Assembly: GCA_910577405.1 (NCBI GenBank)
Contig: CAJTMG010000021.1
Location: 1-60,144, forward strand
Origin: an uncultured Oscillibacter sp.
Lineage (GTDB): Bacteria > Bacillota > Clostridia > Oscillospirales > Oscillospiraceae
Reading direction: 5' to 3'
DNA: 60,144 nucleotides
In this document: piece after piece, positions 24,203-32,285 of the stretch
How positions within the stretch are numbered: position 1 is the stretch's first letter
Layout of the letters: every line of letters starts with the position of its first letter
Made by a program: the position numbers and the translations under genes
Notes under the pieces: generated by a model
The model's database searches: none
What the model was told of the DNA's origin: nothing
The model's input: the letters and a program-made list of their open reading frames with translations, nothing else

Positions 24203-25711
24203 ATGAGAATAGCCGCATATTGCCGTGTATCAACCGATGAAGAGAAACAGCTTGATAGCTTGGCGAACCAGAAAAATTTTTTTGAAGAGTATGCAGCAAA
24301 GAATGGTCACGTATTAGTACGTTTGTATGCTGATGAGGGCATTTCTGGGACCAGCTTGAAAAAGCGTGACGAGTTTATTAGACTTCTATACGATGCCAAA
24401 CTTGGATTATTTGACATGGTTGTTGTTAAAGACGTATCCAGGCTGGCAAGGAATACAGTAGACTTCCTGCAAAGCATCCGTACACTGAAAGGACTTGGAA
24501 TAAATACACTGTTTCTCACTTCAAATATGGACAGCCTTGGTGAATCAGAATTCGTCCTTACGTTATTTGGTGCTATGGCGCAGGAAGAAAGCGCTAATCT
24601 TAGCAAGCGAGTAAAATTTGGCAAAGAAATCAGCGCAAAAAAAGGCAGGGTTCCGCAGAGAGTTTTCGGATATGATAGAATCGACAACTTTACTCTCGTT
24701 ATCAATGAAAAAGAAGCACAGATTGTTCGTGAAATTTACCGTATGTATATTGAAGAAGGGCTTGGATGTCGCAAAATCAGTATTAAATTAAACGAATCTG
24801 GACATAAAACAAAATTTAATTGTGAATGGAACCCAAGAGGTGTTAGGCGTGTACTAGAAAATCCAATCTATAGTGGACACTATATCAATCACAAATATGA
24901 AGTTGGAGACTACTTAGTAGGAAAGGTAGTACGTACTCCAGAGGACCAGCACTTTCACCATGATAGGCCAGAATGGGAGATCGTGTCTCCGGAAACATTT
25001 GCAAAAGCACAAAAACAGTTAGAAATGCGTCGAAAACAATATAATACCGGAGAACCATTTATGCAGGCACGATACAGTAGCAAGTACATATTTAGCACTC
25101 TAATCAAATGTGAACATTGCGGTCGTTCCTTTTCAAGAAAAGTCCACAAATATGTTAATACTTATATATATTGGGTATGTCCAACAAATTATCAATACAC
25201 AGCAGAAAAATGTGATAATAAAACTAAATTAAGAGAGGACATCCTTCTTTCTAAAGTCAAAGAATATCTTGCATCATTGATTCAAGACAAAAGCACTTTT
25301 GTAAATAAGATAATTGAAGAAATAGAGAAACAAAATCAAACAAAATGCATCAAACATGATGCCTCAGATATAAAAATGAAGCGTAAACGTCTCATCGCAA
25401 AAAAAGAACGATACCAGGAAATGTACGCAAATGATGTAATGACCATGACCGAACTAAAAGAAAAGACAGCCGCAATTGCAGAAGAGCTAGAACGGCTTGA
25501 CTGCTCAATGAAACAATATGCGCAAATGATTGCTTTTCAAAAGAATGGAGAAGATTACATAAGGCGTTATATACAAGATATCGAGCAATTCCTAAATATG
25601 GAGACAGTAACGAACATAGATATGCGAAAAGTAATAAGTCGTATCACAGTAAACAAAGACAAAACCATAAAAATTGAACTGAAGAAATTTGATATCGATG
25701 ACATACTATAG
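24203..25711 (+). CDS. Large serine integrase of the prophage
   Basis: GAAAGGAGA at 24185-24193 supports ATG 24203, giving 502 residues; the longer frame from 24,110 would translate the promoter. The catalytic serine is residue 10 in YCRVSTDEE. The resolvase domain continues with the VVVKDVSRLARN segment near residue 75. A recombinase domain follows and then a zinc ribbon (CEHCGRSFS near 312) and a coiled-coil-rich tail. This enzyme integrates and excises the prophage at short att sites without extensive homology. Its gene ends next to the host gene fragment at 25,719, as expected beside an attachment site. Confidence 0.93.
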   Translation: MRIAAYCRVSTDEEKQLDSLANQKNFFEEYAAKNGHVLVRLYADEGISGTSLKKRDEFIRLLYDAKLGLFDMVVVKDVSRLARNTVDFLQSIRTLKGLGINTLFLTSNMDSLGESEFVLTLFGAMAQEESANLSKRVKFGKEISAKKGRVPQRVFGYDRIDNFTLVINEKEAQIVREIYRMYIEEGLGCRKISIKLNESGHKTKFNCEWNPRGVRRVLENPIYSGHYINHKYEVGDYLVGKVVRTPEDQHFHHDRPEWEIVSPETFAKAQKQLEMRRKQYNTGEPFMQARYSSKYIFSTLIKCEHCGRSFSRKVHKYVNTYIYWVCPTNYQYTAEKCDNKTKLREDILLSKVKEYLASLIQDKSTFVNKIIEEIEKQNQTKCIKHDASDIKMKRKRLIAKKERYQEMYANDVMTMTELKEKTAAIAEELERLDCSMKQYAQMIAFQKNGEDYIRRYIQDIEQFLNMETVTNIDMRKVISRITVNKDKTIKIELKKFDIDDIL

Positions 25712-25740
25712 AACCTACCTATTTGATGTCAATGACATCC
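25712..25740. repeat. Probable prophage attachment-site region (right junction)
   Basis: The integrase stop lies at 25,711 and the truncated host gene reads in from 25,719. GATGTCAATGACATC near 25724-25738 is an imperfect-centre palindrome in the host-side sequence. Serine integrases act at short sites of this sort beside their own genes. The core bases cannot be identified without the left junction. Confidence 0.45.
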
Positions 25741-26177
25741 ACCACGGCGACAGGCAGGTTGGAACGGCTCATGAGCTGCAAATCCGGCTCGCCAGTCCGC
25801 AGCTCGGAGGAGAAGATTTTCGCGTTTCCTTCACTGCCGAAGAGAATCGCCCGCTTGTCAAAGACGCACAGGCCCTCCACTGTTACCGGCGCGGGACAGC
25901 TCAGATACGCCTGAAGGGTCACAGAGTAGAAAAAGCGCATATCCACCGTGTAGAAGCCCCGATTGAAGCTCACAGGCTCCACGTCTACATACACGTACAG
26001 CAGCTTTGCACTGCCGCCCTTTACCGACAGCGCGCGGTTGATGACATCCACATACTGCATTTTCGGATAGAAACGCAGGTCTTCAATGCAGTCTTTATCG
26101 GAAGACACAGCGCCTTTGATACTTTTGGAAGCGACGGGCAATTCCGCAAAATCATATTGAAGAAAATACGCGGCCAT
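25719..26177 (-). pseudogene. Middle part of a host gene broken by two elements
   Basis: From DCIEDLRFYPKMQYVDVINRA onward (26,093 leftward) this is conserved host protein: LLYVYVDVEPVSFNRGFYTVD, then VFDKRAILFGSEGNAKIFSS and NLPVAVVDVID. The first 28 residues of the frame (to SSDK) are sequence of the inserted element, with no ribosome-binding site before 26177. The true N-terminus is the separate piece at 29,353-29,523. The 3' end stops shortly after VVDVID; I recall relatives continuing with a further tail, which the prophage would have separated. The family is common in Clostridia, but I cannot name its function. Confidence 0.75.
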
Positions 26178-26215
26178 GATATAATCAAACCACTTTTTTG
26201 GAAAGGAGTGCGGCT

Positions 26216-26542
26216 ATGAAAGCATTTGATACGCGCTATAAACTTCTGGCGGATATGTATCAGGACGAATACTTTCCAGACTTTTTAGTGGACAAGGTAA
26301 AGGCGGAAATTCAGAAGGTAATCATTCTGCTGGAAAGCGGCGAAATTCAGACGGAAGTCATTCAGAAGAAGTTGGACGAGGCGGTTTGGGCCATCAATGA
26401 TTTGCAGGCTGAATTCGACAAAAACGGCAGCGAAATTGAAACTGTCGCCCGGGACAGCATCGGAGAAACCGTCAAATATATTCTGGAGTGGTTCGGTATT
26501 CCCATTGATATCGAAGAGGCCGTCCGGGAGCGGGATTGGTAA
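26216..26542 (+). CDS. DUF5713 family protein
   Basis: GAAAGGAGTG precedes ATG 26216. The opening LLADMYQDEYFPDFLVDKVKAEI (residues 10-32) is characteristic of DUF5713. The 108-residue helical protein has unknown function. It is the first cargo gene of the 3.3-kb element. Confidence 0.75.
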   Translation: MKAFDTRYKLLADMYQDEYFPDFLVDKVKAEIQKVIILLESGEIQTEVIQKKLDEAVWAINDLQAEFDKNGSEIETVARDSIGETVKYILEWFGIPIDIEEAVRERDW

Positions 26543-26663
26543 GTTTTCCAGCAGACAAGGCAGAAAAAAGGGGAATCTGAACGCCGTCAAAACACGCCTT
26601 TCTGTCATGCTTTGCCGGTAACTGTCTGGTCCTGTCTGATTGTTTATTTCCCGCGGAAGTCCG
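26543..26663. other. Short gap, no gene seen
   Basis: No gene or clear element; it separates convergent genes and shows no strong terminator. Confidence 0.3.
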
Positions 26664-26942
26664 TCATATAATGCTTCCGTTTACCGATATAATTTCCTGT
26701 CCTGTAATGGCCTTTTCCGCAGTTTCTTGGGCGCGGCTGGCGACGGATTCCGAAGCAGGATTTTTCCGGGCTCTTGTGCAGTCGGCCGGACAAGAGCCCC
26801 AGCCGTCCGATATCGTTACGGACTCTACTTCCACCGGCTTTCCACGGATATAGATCACCTGCAAACCAGTGATTTTTGTGACCGTCAAAAGCGTCGCCTT
26901 TCCGTTCAGAATCTCCACATCCCTGTGAATGCTGATATCCAT
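26664..26942 (-). CDS. Hypothetical protein (92 aa)
   Basis: On the minus strand GGGAGGTTG sits about nine bases before ATG 26942, a strong site that argues for a real gene. The protein begins MDISIHRDVEILNGKATLLTV and later carries SCPADCTRAR. No family recognised. Cargo of the 3.3-kb element. Confidence 0.55.
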   Translation of the reverse strand: MDISIHRDVEILNGKATLLTVTKITGLQVIYIRGKPVEVESVTISDGWGSCPADCTRARKNPASESVASRAQETAEKAITGQEIISVNGSII

Positions 26943-27371
26943 TTCTTATCAACCTCCCAAGCCGTTCTATGCTCGCAGAGGCCGTCCTATACGCGCTGCA
27001 CCATGGAAATCTTGCGGCGCAGCGCCCAATAAAATCATTGCAACAGGCCGTCTATCAGCTTTACAAACAAATTCATCCACCGCAATTTGTAGGATTCCGC
27101 AATCTTTTGGAATTTCCTATATTTTCCTGATATACCTATTGAAACCTTCCCTATCAAATGATAAAATGAAGAAGCAGGCAAGGTGTCCTCAGATATGGCG
27201 GTCTGTGTGCGTGTCAACCAATCAACCTGACCAGTATGCTCAAGCTGGATCAAGACTATGATTATTCGGCTTTCCAGCAGGGCGGTCTGGAAAATGGGTC
27301 CTGCGGCGGTTTTAATTTCTGTTGAAAATCGGGAAAAAGCATTCTTTATATGCAGAAGGAGGATTCAAAAT
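26943..27371. other. 430-base stretch, mostly non-coding, with a promoter
   Basis: An ATG frame at 26969-27130 (53 residues) has no ribosome-binding site and is probably decayed or chance. A promoter is visible: TTGAAA at 27139-27144, 17 bases, TAAAAT at 27162-27167, which would drive the AbrB-type gene. Confidence 0.5.
27139..27167 (+). promoter_or_regulatory. Promoter for the AbrB-type gene
   Basis: TTGAAA, a 17-base spacer and TAAAAT match the sigma-A consensus well. The transcript would have a leader of roughly 200 bases before 27,372. Confidence 0.5.
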
Positions 27372-27554
27372 ATGCCTAATTCCCATGTGATTCAGTACCT
27401 TGACAACGAATGCAGCGTCCAGATTCCCGCAGAGTTTCTGGAGCAGCTCGGCATCCAGGCGGGCGAATGTGTGGAACTTACCTGTCGGGACGACGCAATC
27501 ACCCTTGTAAAGGCCGGTTCTCCCGATTCCGGCGCCGGGGACGCGTCTCTTTGA
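27372..27554 (+). CDS. AbrB/MazE-type DNA-binding protein (60 aa)
   Basis: AGGAGGATTC precedes ATG 27372. The fold signature is CSVQIPAEFLEQLGIQAGECVELTCRDDAITL: the swapped-hairpin AbrB pattern, common in antitoxins. No toxin gene follows, so it may act alone or be the remnant of a toxin-antitoxin pair. Confidence 0.72.
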   Translation: MPNSHVIQYLDNECSVQIPAEFLEQLGIQAGECVELTCRDDAITLVKAGSPDSGAGDASL

Positions 27555-27702
27555 CCGTATCCGCAGCACGGGCAGGGAGGTGAGGCCAAAGACCGGCGGA
27601 ACACTTTGCACGCGTCCATAAAAAATAACTATATTTTGTATATGCGACATATTGATAATACTAAAACAATGTGCTGTCATCTTCTTGAGGGAGGTGAAGC
27701 AA

Positions 27703-27790
27703 ATGTTACAGACTATGCTCAGCATCCGAATGAACGACCAGCAGAAACGGGATTTTGACAGCATTTGCAGCGAACCGGGATCGTGTCCTG
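27703..27790 (+). pseudogene. Truncated RelB/DinJ-type antitoxin
   Basis: GAGGGAGGTGAAG is a full ribosome-binding site before ATG 27703. Residues about 5-23 (MLSIRMNDQQKRDFDSICSE) match the ribbon-helix-helix start of RelB/DinJ antitoxins. After about residue 24 the similarity ends, and the frame runs on over the recombinase start. No toxin follows. Confidence 0.6.
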
Positions 27791-27838
27791 CAAGGAGCAT
27801 TACGAATGAAGGCCAAAACAGATACAAAAGCAGCAACG

Positions 27839-27872
27839 CCCCCAGCCAAACGAGGTTGGGGGTATTCTTTTT
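27839..27872 (+). terminator. Rho-independent terminator
   Basis: CCCCCAGCC pairs with GGTTGGGGG around a short loop, followed by TATTCTTTTT. It separates the antitoxin remnant from the recombinase and overlaps the recombinase leader. Confidence 0.7.
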
Positions 27873-27886
27873 GGAAGGAGGGCCGT

Positions 27887-29383
27887 ATGTCGGAAAAAGG
27901 GAATCTTACGGGACTGCGGGCGTACGCGTATCTGCGGAAATCCCGGATGGAGGAAGGCATGGACACGGAAACGGTGCTCCGGCGTCATCGGGAGGCCCTG
28001 GAAGAATGCGCGGCGGAGCACGGTTTGTCAATACAGGCGTACTTTCCGGAGGTAGTCAGCGGTGAGAGCCTGTACGCCCGGCCCCAGATGCTGCGGCTTC
28101 TGGAGGCGGTGGAAAAGGGGGAATGCGGCGCGGTGCTCTGCATGGATTTGGACCGGCTGTCGAGAGGCCGCATGAAGGACCAAGGCATGATTCTGGACGC
28201 CTTCAAGGACAGCGGGACACTGATCGTGACGCCGGAAAAGATTTATGATTTGTCTGACGAGATCGACGACGAGCTTGCGGAATTCAAGACCTTTATGTCC
28301 CGCCGGGAATATAAAATCATCAACAAGCGCTTACGGCGGGGACTCCAGCGGTCCATACGGGAGGGCTGTTATATTGCCAACGCGCCCTACGGCTACCGCA
28401 AAACTGCTGTCGGCCGCCGTCCCACGCTGGAAATCTTCGAGCCGGAGGCAAAATTCGTCCGCGTCATGTTCCAGCTCTACGCCAGCGGTTACGGCTGCAC
28501 ATCCATTGCGGGACAGGTGAACGCCATGGGAGCGCGGCCACACCGGTCCTCCGCCTTTTCCCGGAACAGTGTGGCGAAGATTCTTCGGAACCCGGTCTAC
28601 ATCGGAAAAATCGTCTGGGATCAGAAAACCCACGTCAAAAAGAACGCCGGAGGCACGGTAAAGCGTCTCACAATCAGCAATCCGCCGGAGAAATGGACGG
28701 TTGCCGAAGGTCTGCATCCACCCATTATCGAGAAGGAGCTATTTGACCGCGTGCAGGAAATCATAGCGGGACGCTGCCGGCCTGGGACGCATGATGGAAG
28801 CGTCAGGAATCCGCTGGCAGGGCTGGTACGGTGCGGTATCTGCGGCGGGCCTATGCAGCGGATGACCCTGAAAGGAGAAGCATACCTGCTGTGTCCCCGG
28901 AAGGGGTGCTGTGCGGCGGCAAAATTCACGCTGGCCGAGGGTCGGGTACTGCGGCATTTGGAGGACCTTCTGGCGGGGATGGAACCGGCGCTGTCTTCAG
29001 GCCGTCCGGATTTGCCGCTGCTGGAAACCGCCATATCGGATATCAGCGCCTCCCTGTCTGCCGCCCAACGTCAAAAGATCCGCCTGCATGAGCTTCTGGA
29101 ACTGGGCGAGTACGATTTGCCTACCTACCGGGCACGGATGGAGGCAGTAACGGAAAAGCTGTCGGAACTGGAACGGCAGCGCGAGGAAGCCCGTCTGCGT
29201 TTGGAGCAGGCCCTGCAAAGCCAATCAGAAAAGGTGCAAAGCGTGCTGGACGCCTACAGAACCAGCGATGCGGCACAGAAAAACGCCCTTCTGCATTCTG
29301 TTATTGAGCAGATCACATACTACAAGGAAAAGAAGAGCAGACCCGCCGATTTTCAGCTTGAGTTTATACTGAAACCCGGTTGA
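27887..29383 (+). CDS. Large serine recombinase of the 3.3-kb element
   Basis: GGAAGGAGGG fits ATG 27887, giving 498 residues. The catalytic serine is residue 19 in AYLRKSR. MDLDRLSRGRM near residues 86-96 and a Cys pair (CGICGG near 316) place it with large serine recombinases. A long charged coiled-coil region lies near the C-terminus. It is G+C-rich like the host and differs clearly from the prophage integrase at 24,203. Its stop is 36 bases from the element end, so it is the likely integrase of the element. Confidence 0.9.
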   Translation: MSEKGNLTGLRAYAYLRKSRMEEGMDTETVLRRHREALEECAAEHGLSIQAYFPEVVSGESLYARPQMLRLLEAVEKGECGAVLCMDLDRLSRGRMKDQGMILDAFKDSGTLIVTPEKIYDLSDEIDDELAEFKTFMSRREYKIINKRLRRGLQRSIREGCYIANAPYGYRKTAVGRRPTLEIFEPEAKFVRVMFQLYASGYGCTSIAGQVNAMGARPHRSSAFSRNSVAKILRNPVYIGKIVWDQKTHVKKNAGGTVKRLTISNPPEKWTVAEGLHPPIIEKELFDRVQEIIAGRCRPGTHDGSVRNPLAGLVRCGICGGPMQRMTLKGEAYLLCPRKGCCAAAKFTLAEGRVLRHLEDLLAGMEPALSSGRPDLPLLETAISDISASLSAAQRQKIRLHELLELGEYDLPTYRARMEAVTEKLSELERQREEARLRLEQALQSQSEKVQSVLDAYRTSDAAQKNALLHSVIEQITYYKEKKSRPADFQLEFILKPG

Positions 29384-29523
29384 CGCTCTGCTCTTCCAAA
29401 AAGTATTGACGCCGCTGCCTCTTTCTCTCGGCAGGAATCATAAATTTTCCTGGTATGGATGCAAACCGCCTCACGGATGCCGCTGAAATCCGATACGGGA
29501 CCGGGCATTACTTTCTCGGGCAT
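29353..29523 (-). pseudogene. 5' fragment of the host gene broken at 26,096
   Basis: AGGAGGTAATTGCA before ATG 29523 is an intact translation start. The first 34 residues (MPEKVMPGPVSDFSGIREAV, then CIHTRKIYDSCREK) are host sequence; the following 22 come from the element. On deletion of the element the frame continues into DCIEDLRF at 26,093. The native promoter and start remain, so a short truncated peptide would still be made. Confidence 0.78.
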
Positions 29524-29626
29524 TGCAATTACCTCCTGAATAAGTAGCTGTGTGAAAGAACAAAGTCCTTTCAATCCAGTGTATGCAGCGGCGGAGGGTT
29601 GGTGAAAGTATAGGACGGCGGAAAAG

Positions 29627-29676
29627 AACGCGGCTTTCCCATAACCGGAAGCAGTCAAAGGAAAGCCGCGTTTTTT
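29627..29676. terminator. Terminator hairpin between the broken gene and the lipoprotein gene
   Basis: AACGCGGCTTTCC (29627-29639) pairs perfectly with GGAAAGCCGCGTT (29660-29672); T-rich tracts lie on both sides, TTTTTT on the + strand. It ends the minus-strand lipoprotein transcript and may act in both directions. Confidence 0.75.
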
Positions 29677-29696
29677 CTGTTGTTTCTATGCTATAT

Positions 29697-30782
29697 TCAC
29701 TGATAACTCAGGCTTCCGGTTTTGGGCGAGATAAAGCAGACGTAGCTGTTGCCCTTTCCCATTGCCAGCGGCCGGCCGTTCTGGAGGGTATAGACAAGCG
29801 GATCGTCTCTTCCATTTCGTTCCCAGAAAATCGGAATTGCCTTACCGCCGCAGAAATAGGTACCGTCGCCGCCCTTGATGGTCTGGACCCGCAGACGGCC
29901 CTCAGAATCCAGGATCTGCATGGAGGTCTCCAGCACCAGAAGATTCACTGTGCTGACCTGCTGACCGTTGCCGCCGTCCACATGAGCCTCTCCGTACTGG
30001 CTGGCCTGATAGGTTTTGCTAGCGGGGTCGTAGTCAAAGAGTCCGGTTTTGTAATTGGAGAATTTCACAGTCACCTGCTCCGCCGTCTCGCCGTTTTCCG
30101 GGGTTCCGTCCTCTGCAAACGCCTGTAAATAGTGGTACGTCCCGGGATGCTCCAATTCAAAACCGCTCCGGCCCAGATATTCCTGAATCTTCTCTCCGGA
30201 GGTAACCAGGCTGTGCTCGTAACCGTTGTTCCGTTTCCTGTCCGGGTCTCGCCAGAAGATTTTCGCGTCCTCGCCGCCCCGCACGCCGTCCATGTTATCC
30301 ACGCGCCATTTTCGGATATCTGTGTAAGCCTCCTGACTGCCCCCGGCATGGACCAGCAGCGCGTCATGACCCAGGGCCAGCTCGATATAATAGGGCCGGG
30401 TGGAACGGACGCTCCCCAGAAGTTCCACGCCCTCCAGAGACTGATAGACCGCCAGCATCCGGGTAATGCCCCCCTCCGCCGGGACCTCATAAATCACGTC
30501 CGCCTGGGAAATGCCTATCTGCGGCTGGGCCTTTTTGATATTGTTCAGCATCACCGCTACGGGCCGTTTTGCCATTTCCTCCGGCTCAATGGGCAGACCC
30601 GTCAGAGGATTGGTGCCCGCAGGGACGTAAGGCTCCGGCTCTGGTTCCGGCTCCGGTACTGGCAGCGGCTCCGGAGCCTCCACTGGCGGCGGCTCTTCCA
30701 CCGGAGGCAGCTCCTCCTTTTTGCCGCAGGCCGTCAGGACCACCAGCAGCGCCGCCATCAGGAACACCAATACTCTTTTCAT
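29697..30782 (-). CDS. DUF3048 family lipoprotein (YerB-like)
   Basis: A lipoprotein signal ends at Cys19 in VLTAC. A long Pro/Glu linker of repeated PEPEPEP follows (about residues 26-52), then the DUF3048 domain: NPLTGLPI, RPVAVMLNNIKKAQPQIGISQADVIYE near 73-99 and GSVRSTRPYYIELA near 122. It is exported and anchored outside the membrane, where its function is unknown. It is a single-gene unit with its own terminator. Confidence 0.85.
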   Translation of the reverse strand: MKRVLVFLMAALLVVLTACGKKEELPPVEEPPPVEAPEPLPVPEPEPEPEPYVPAGTNPLTGLPIEPEEMAKRPVAVMLNNIKKAQPQIGISQADVIYEVPAEGGITRMLAVYQSLEGVELLGSVRSTRPYYIELALGHDALLVHAGGSQEAYTDIRKWRVDNMDGVRGGEDAKIFWRDPDRKRNNGYEHSLVTSGEKIQEYLGRSGFELEHPGTYHYLQAFAEDGTPENGETAEQVTVKFSNYKTGLFDYDPASKTYQASQYGEAHVDGGNGQQVSTVNLLVLETSMQILDSEGRLRVQTIKGGDGTYFCGGKAIPIFWERNGRDDPLVYTLQNGRPLAMGKGNSYVCFISPKTGSLSYQ

Positions 30783-30894
30783 CGTACACCCGCCTTTCCG
30801 CAGTTCTTATCTGTTATGATACCAACCCCCGCCGGTATCGTCAAGCCGCTTTCTGACAATTTCCATCAAATTTCGCGTTTGGCGGACAAAGGGC

Positions 30895-30923
30895 TTGTGC
30901 TTTCTATAAAAAGGGCGTATAAT
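30895..30923 (+). promoter_or_regulatory. Promoter upstream of the DUF4364 gene
   Basis: TTGTGC (30895-30900), a 17-base spacer and a perfect TATAAT (30918-30923). The leader to 31,082 is about 150 bases and holds no obvious structure. Confidence 0.6.
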
Positions 30924-31081
30924 AGGAATGATATTCCCGCAAAAGAATGGATGCCCTCTTCATGCTGTGCAATGACAGAAACCAGTAACTATCCAACGTC
31001 TTTTACAGCTTCCAGCGCCTCCGCACTCCGGATAAATACAAAATTTTTCATTCCTAACTCAGATAAGGGGGGACCGACTTT

Positions 31082-31600
31082 ATGCCTGGTTTTATACAGG
31101 ACCAGCTTGAGATTAAATTTCTGATACTCTACATTGCCGCCCGGGTGATTGAGCCTATCCCTTTTGATACCATGCTGGATCTGACAATGTGCGATGACGC
31201 CATTGACTATTTCGATTTCTCCGCCTGTCTCGCTGACCTGGTAAAGACCCAGCATCTGCGGTTAGAGAAGGATTTGTATGCCATCACGGAAAAAGGCCGC
31301 CGGAACAGCGCCATCTGCGAGACGAGCCTGCCGTACTCGGTGCGGCTGCGGTGCGACCGGAACCTTTCAGAGTGGAACCGGAAGCTGCGGCGGCGGAATC
31401 AGGTACGGGCGGTGACGGAAAAGCGCGCCAATGGGACATATACCCTGCGGCTCTCTCTGGACGACGACATCGGCAGCGTGATGGATCTGCGGCTGATGAT
31501 TGTCCATGAGGAGCTGGCCAAGACCCTGGCAGCGCGCTTTCGAAGAGAACCGGAAAAGCTGTACAACAGTATCCTGAGCCTGCTTCTGCAAGAAGAATAA
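31082..31600 (+). CDS. DUF4364 family protein, winged-helix-like
   Basis: AAGGGGGGACC precedes the ATG. The 172-residue protein shows the DUF4364 pattern: QLEIKFLILYIAARVIEPIP, DFSACLADLVKTQHL, YAITEKGRR (an apparent wing) and a C-terminal helical region. Members occur only in Firmicutes and look like small transcription factors. Target unknown. Confidence 0.8.
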   Translation: MPGFIQDQLEIKFLILYIAARVIEPIPFDTMLDLTMCDDAIDYFDFSACLADLVKTQHLRLEKDLYAITEKGRRNSAICETSLPYSVRLRCDRNLSEWNRKLRRRNQVRAVTEKRANGTYTLRLSLDDDIGSVMDLRLMIVHEELAKTLAARFRREPEKLYNSILSLLLQEE

Positions 31601-31631
31601 GAGAGATATGAACAAGCCGGAAGGAGAAGCT

Positions 31632-32216
31632 ATGATGAAGAAATGTATGCCGATGGTATTCCTGACGCTGATCTGTGTGGGGTGCCTTTGGCTGATGACG
31701 CCCCGCCCGGAGCTTCTGGAGAACGACGCTCCCCAGGAAGACAGCATCATGATTCCCGATGCTCAGGTTCCTCTGGCCGAAGCTCCCGCAAGCTCTGCCG
31801 AGGACCCCTACGCCCAGTTTTCCGACAGTCAGCTCAATACCCTCCGGGAGGTGCTGGACCTGGTGAACGACGCCCGGGAAGCCGCCGGAGTGGACGCGCT
31901 GGCTCTGGACCCTGCCCTCTGCGGCGCGGCACAGCTCCGGTCCGGGGAATGCGTGAGCAAGTTCAGCCACACCCGGCCCGACGGCTCCAGCTACAAGAGC
32001 GCCATTTCAGAGGCCGGCGTCTCCTGCGGGTACACCGGTGAAAACGCCGCTACCGGGCAGTCCAGCGCGAAACAGGTGGTGGACTCCTGGCTGAATTCGG
32101 AGGGACACCGGGCCAATATTCTCAACAGCAATTATACCCGGCTTGGCGTCGGCTTTGCCCCCAATACCGGGAATCACTACCAGGGCTACGCGTGGGTGCA
32201 GCTCTTTGCTGATTAA
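31632..32216 (+). CDS. CAP/SCP-domain extracellular protein
   Basis: GGAAGGAGAAG fits ATG 31632. An N-terminal hydrophobic segment (residues 6-22) is a signal peptide or anchor; its cysteine does not form a proper lipobox. The CAP domain spans about 75-194 with LNTLREVLDLVNDAREAAG, FSHTRPDGSS, GENAATGQ and SEGHRANIL. CAP proteins of spore formers (YkwD type) are secreted and of unknown biochemical role. Confidence 0.85.
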   Translation: MMKKCMPMVFLTLICVGCLWLMTPRPELLENDAPQEDSIMIPDAQVPLAEAPASSAEDPYAQFSDSQLNTLREVLDLVNDAREAAGVDALALDPALCGAAQLRSGECVSKFSHTRPDGSSYKSAISEAGVSCGYTGENAATGQSSAKQVVDSWLNSEGHRANILNSNYTRLGVGFAPNTGNHYQGYAWVQLFAD

Positions 32217-32231
32217 ACCGATGAAACTGAA

Positions 32232-32276
32232 AAAATCGGGAATCCTCCTGAAAAGAAGGGTTCCCGATATTTTTAT
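32232..32276. terminator. Bidirectional terminator between the CAP gene and dnaE
   Basis: ATCGGGAA and TTCCCGAT form an 8-base stem flanked by A-tract and ATTTTT, between convergent genes. Confidence 0.7.
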
Positions 32277-32285
32277 GCACATTTT

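Larger units (their letters stand above)
1..25715. mobile_element. Right-hand part of a large prophage
   Basis: A nearly unbroken + strand array of phage-type genes (replication, nucleotide supply, many small unknown proteins) ends in a large serine integrase whose stop codon is next to host sequence. Base composition is visibly richer in A+T than the sequence after 25,715. No head, tail or packaging genes are visible, so the left part, including the other attachment site, must lie outside the window. The right boundary is placed just after the integrase stop, because the minus-strand host gene fragment reads in from 25,719. The exact crossover bases cannot be fixed without the left end. Confidence 0.85.
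26092..29424. mobile_element. 3.3-kb serine-recombinase element inserted in a host gene
   Basis: Shared TCTTT at 26092-26096 and 29420-29424 marks the ends. Deleting from one copy to the other joins the 5' host fragment (...YDSCREK) to DCIEDLRF... in the same frame. The element carries a DUF5713 protein, a small minus-strand gene, an AbrB-type gene, a RelB/DinJ remnant and a large serine recombinase ending 36 bases from the right end. No transfer or structural genes are present, so it depends on others for movement between cells. Confidence 0.8.

Noticed and set aside
26969..27130. 53-codon + strand frame in the small element
   Set aside because: No ribosome-binding site and no recognised similarity; kept only as part of the gap description.
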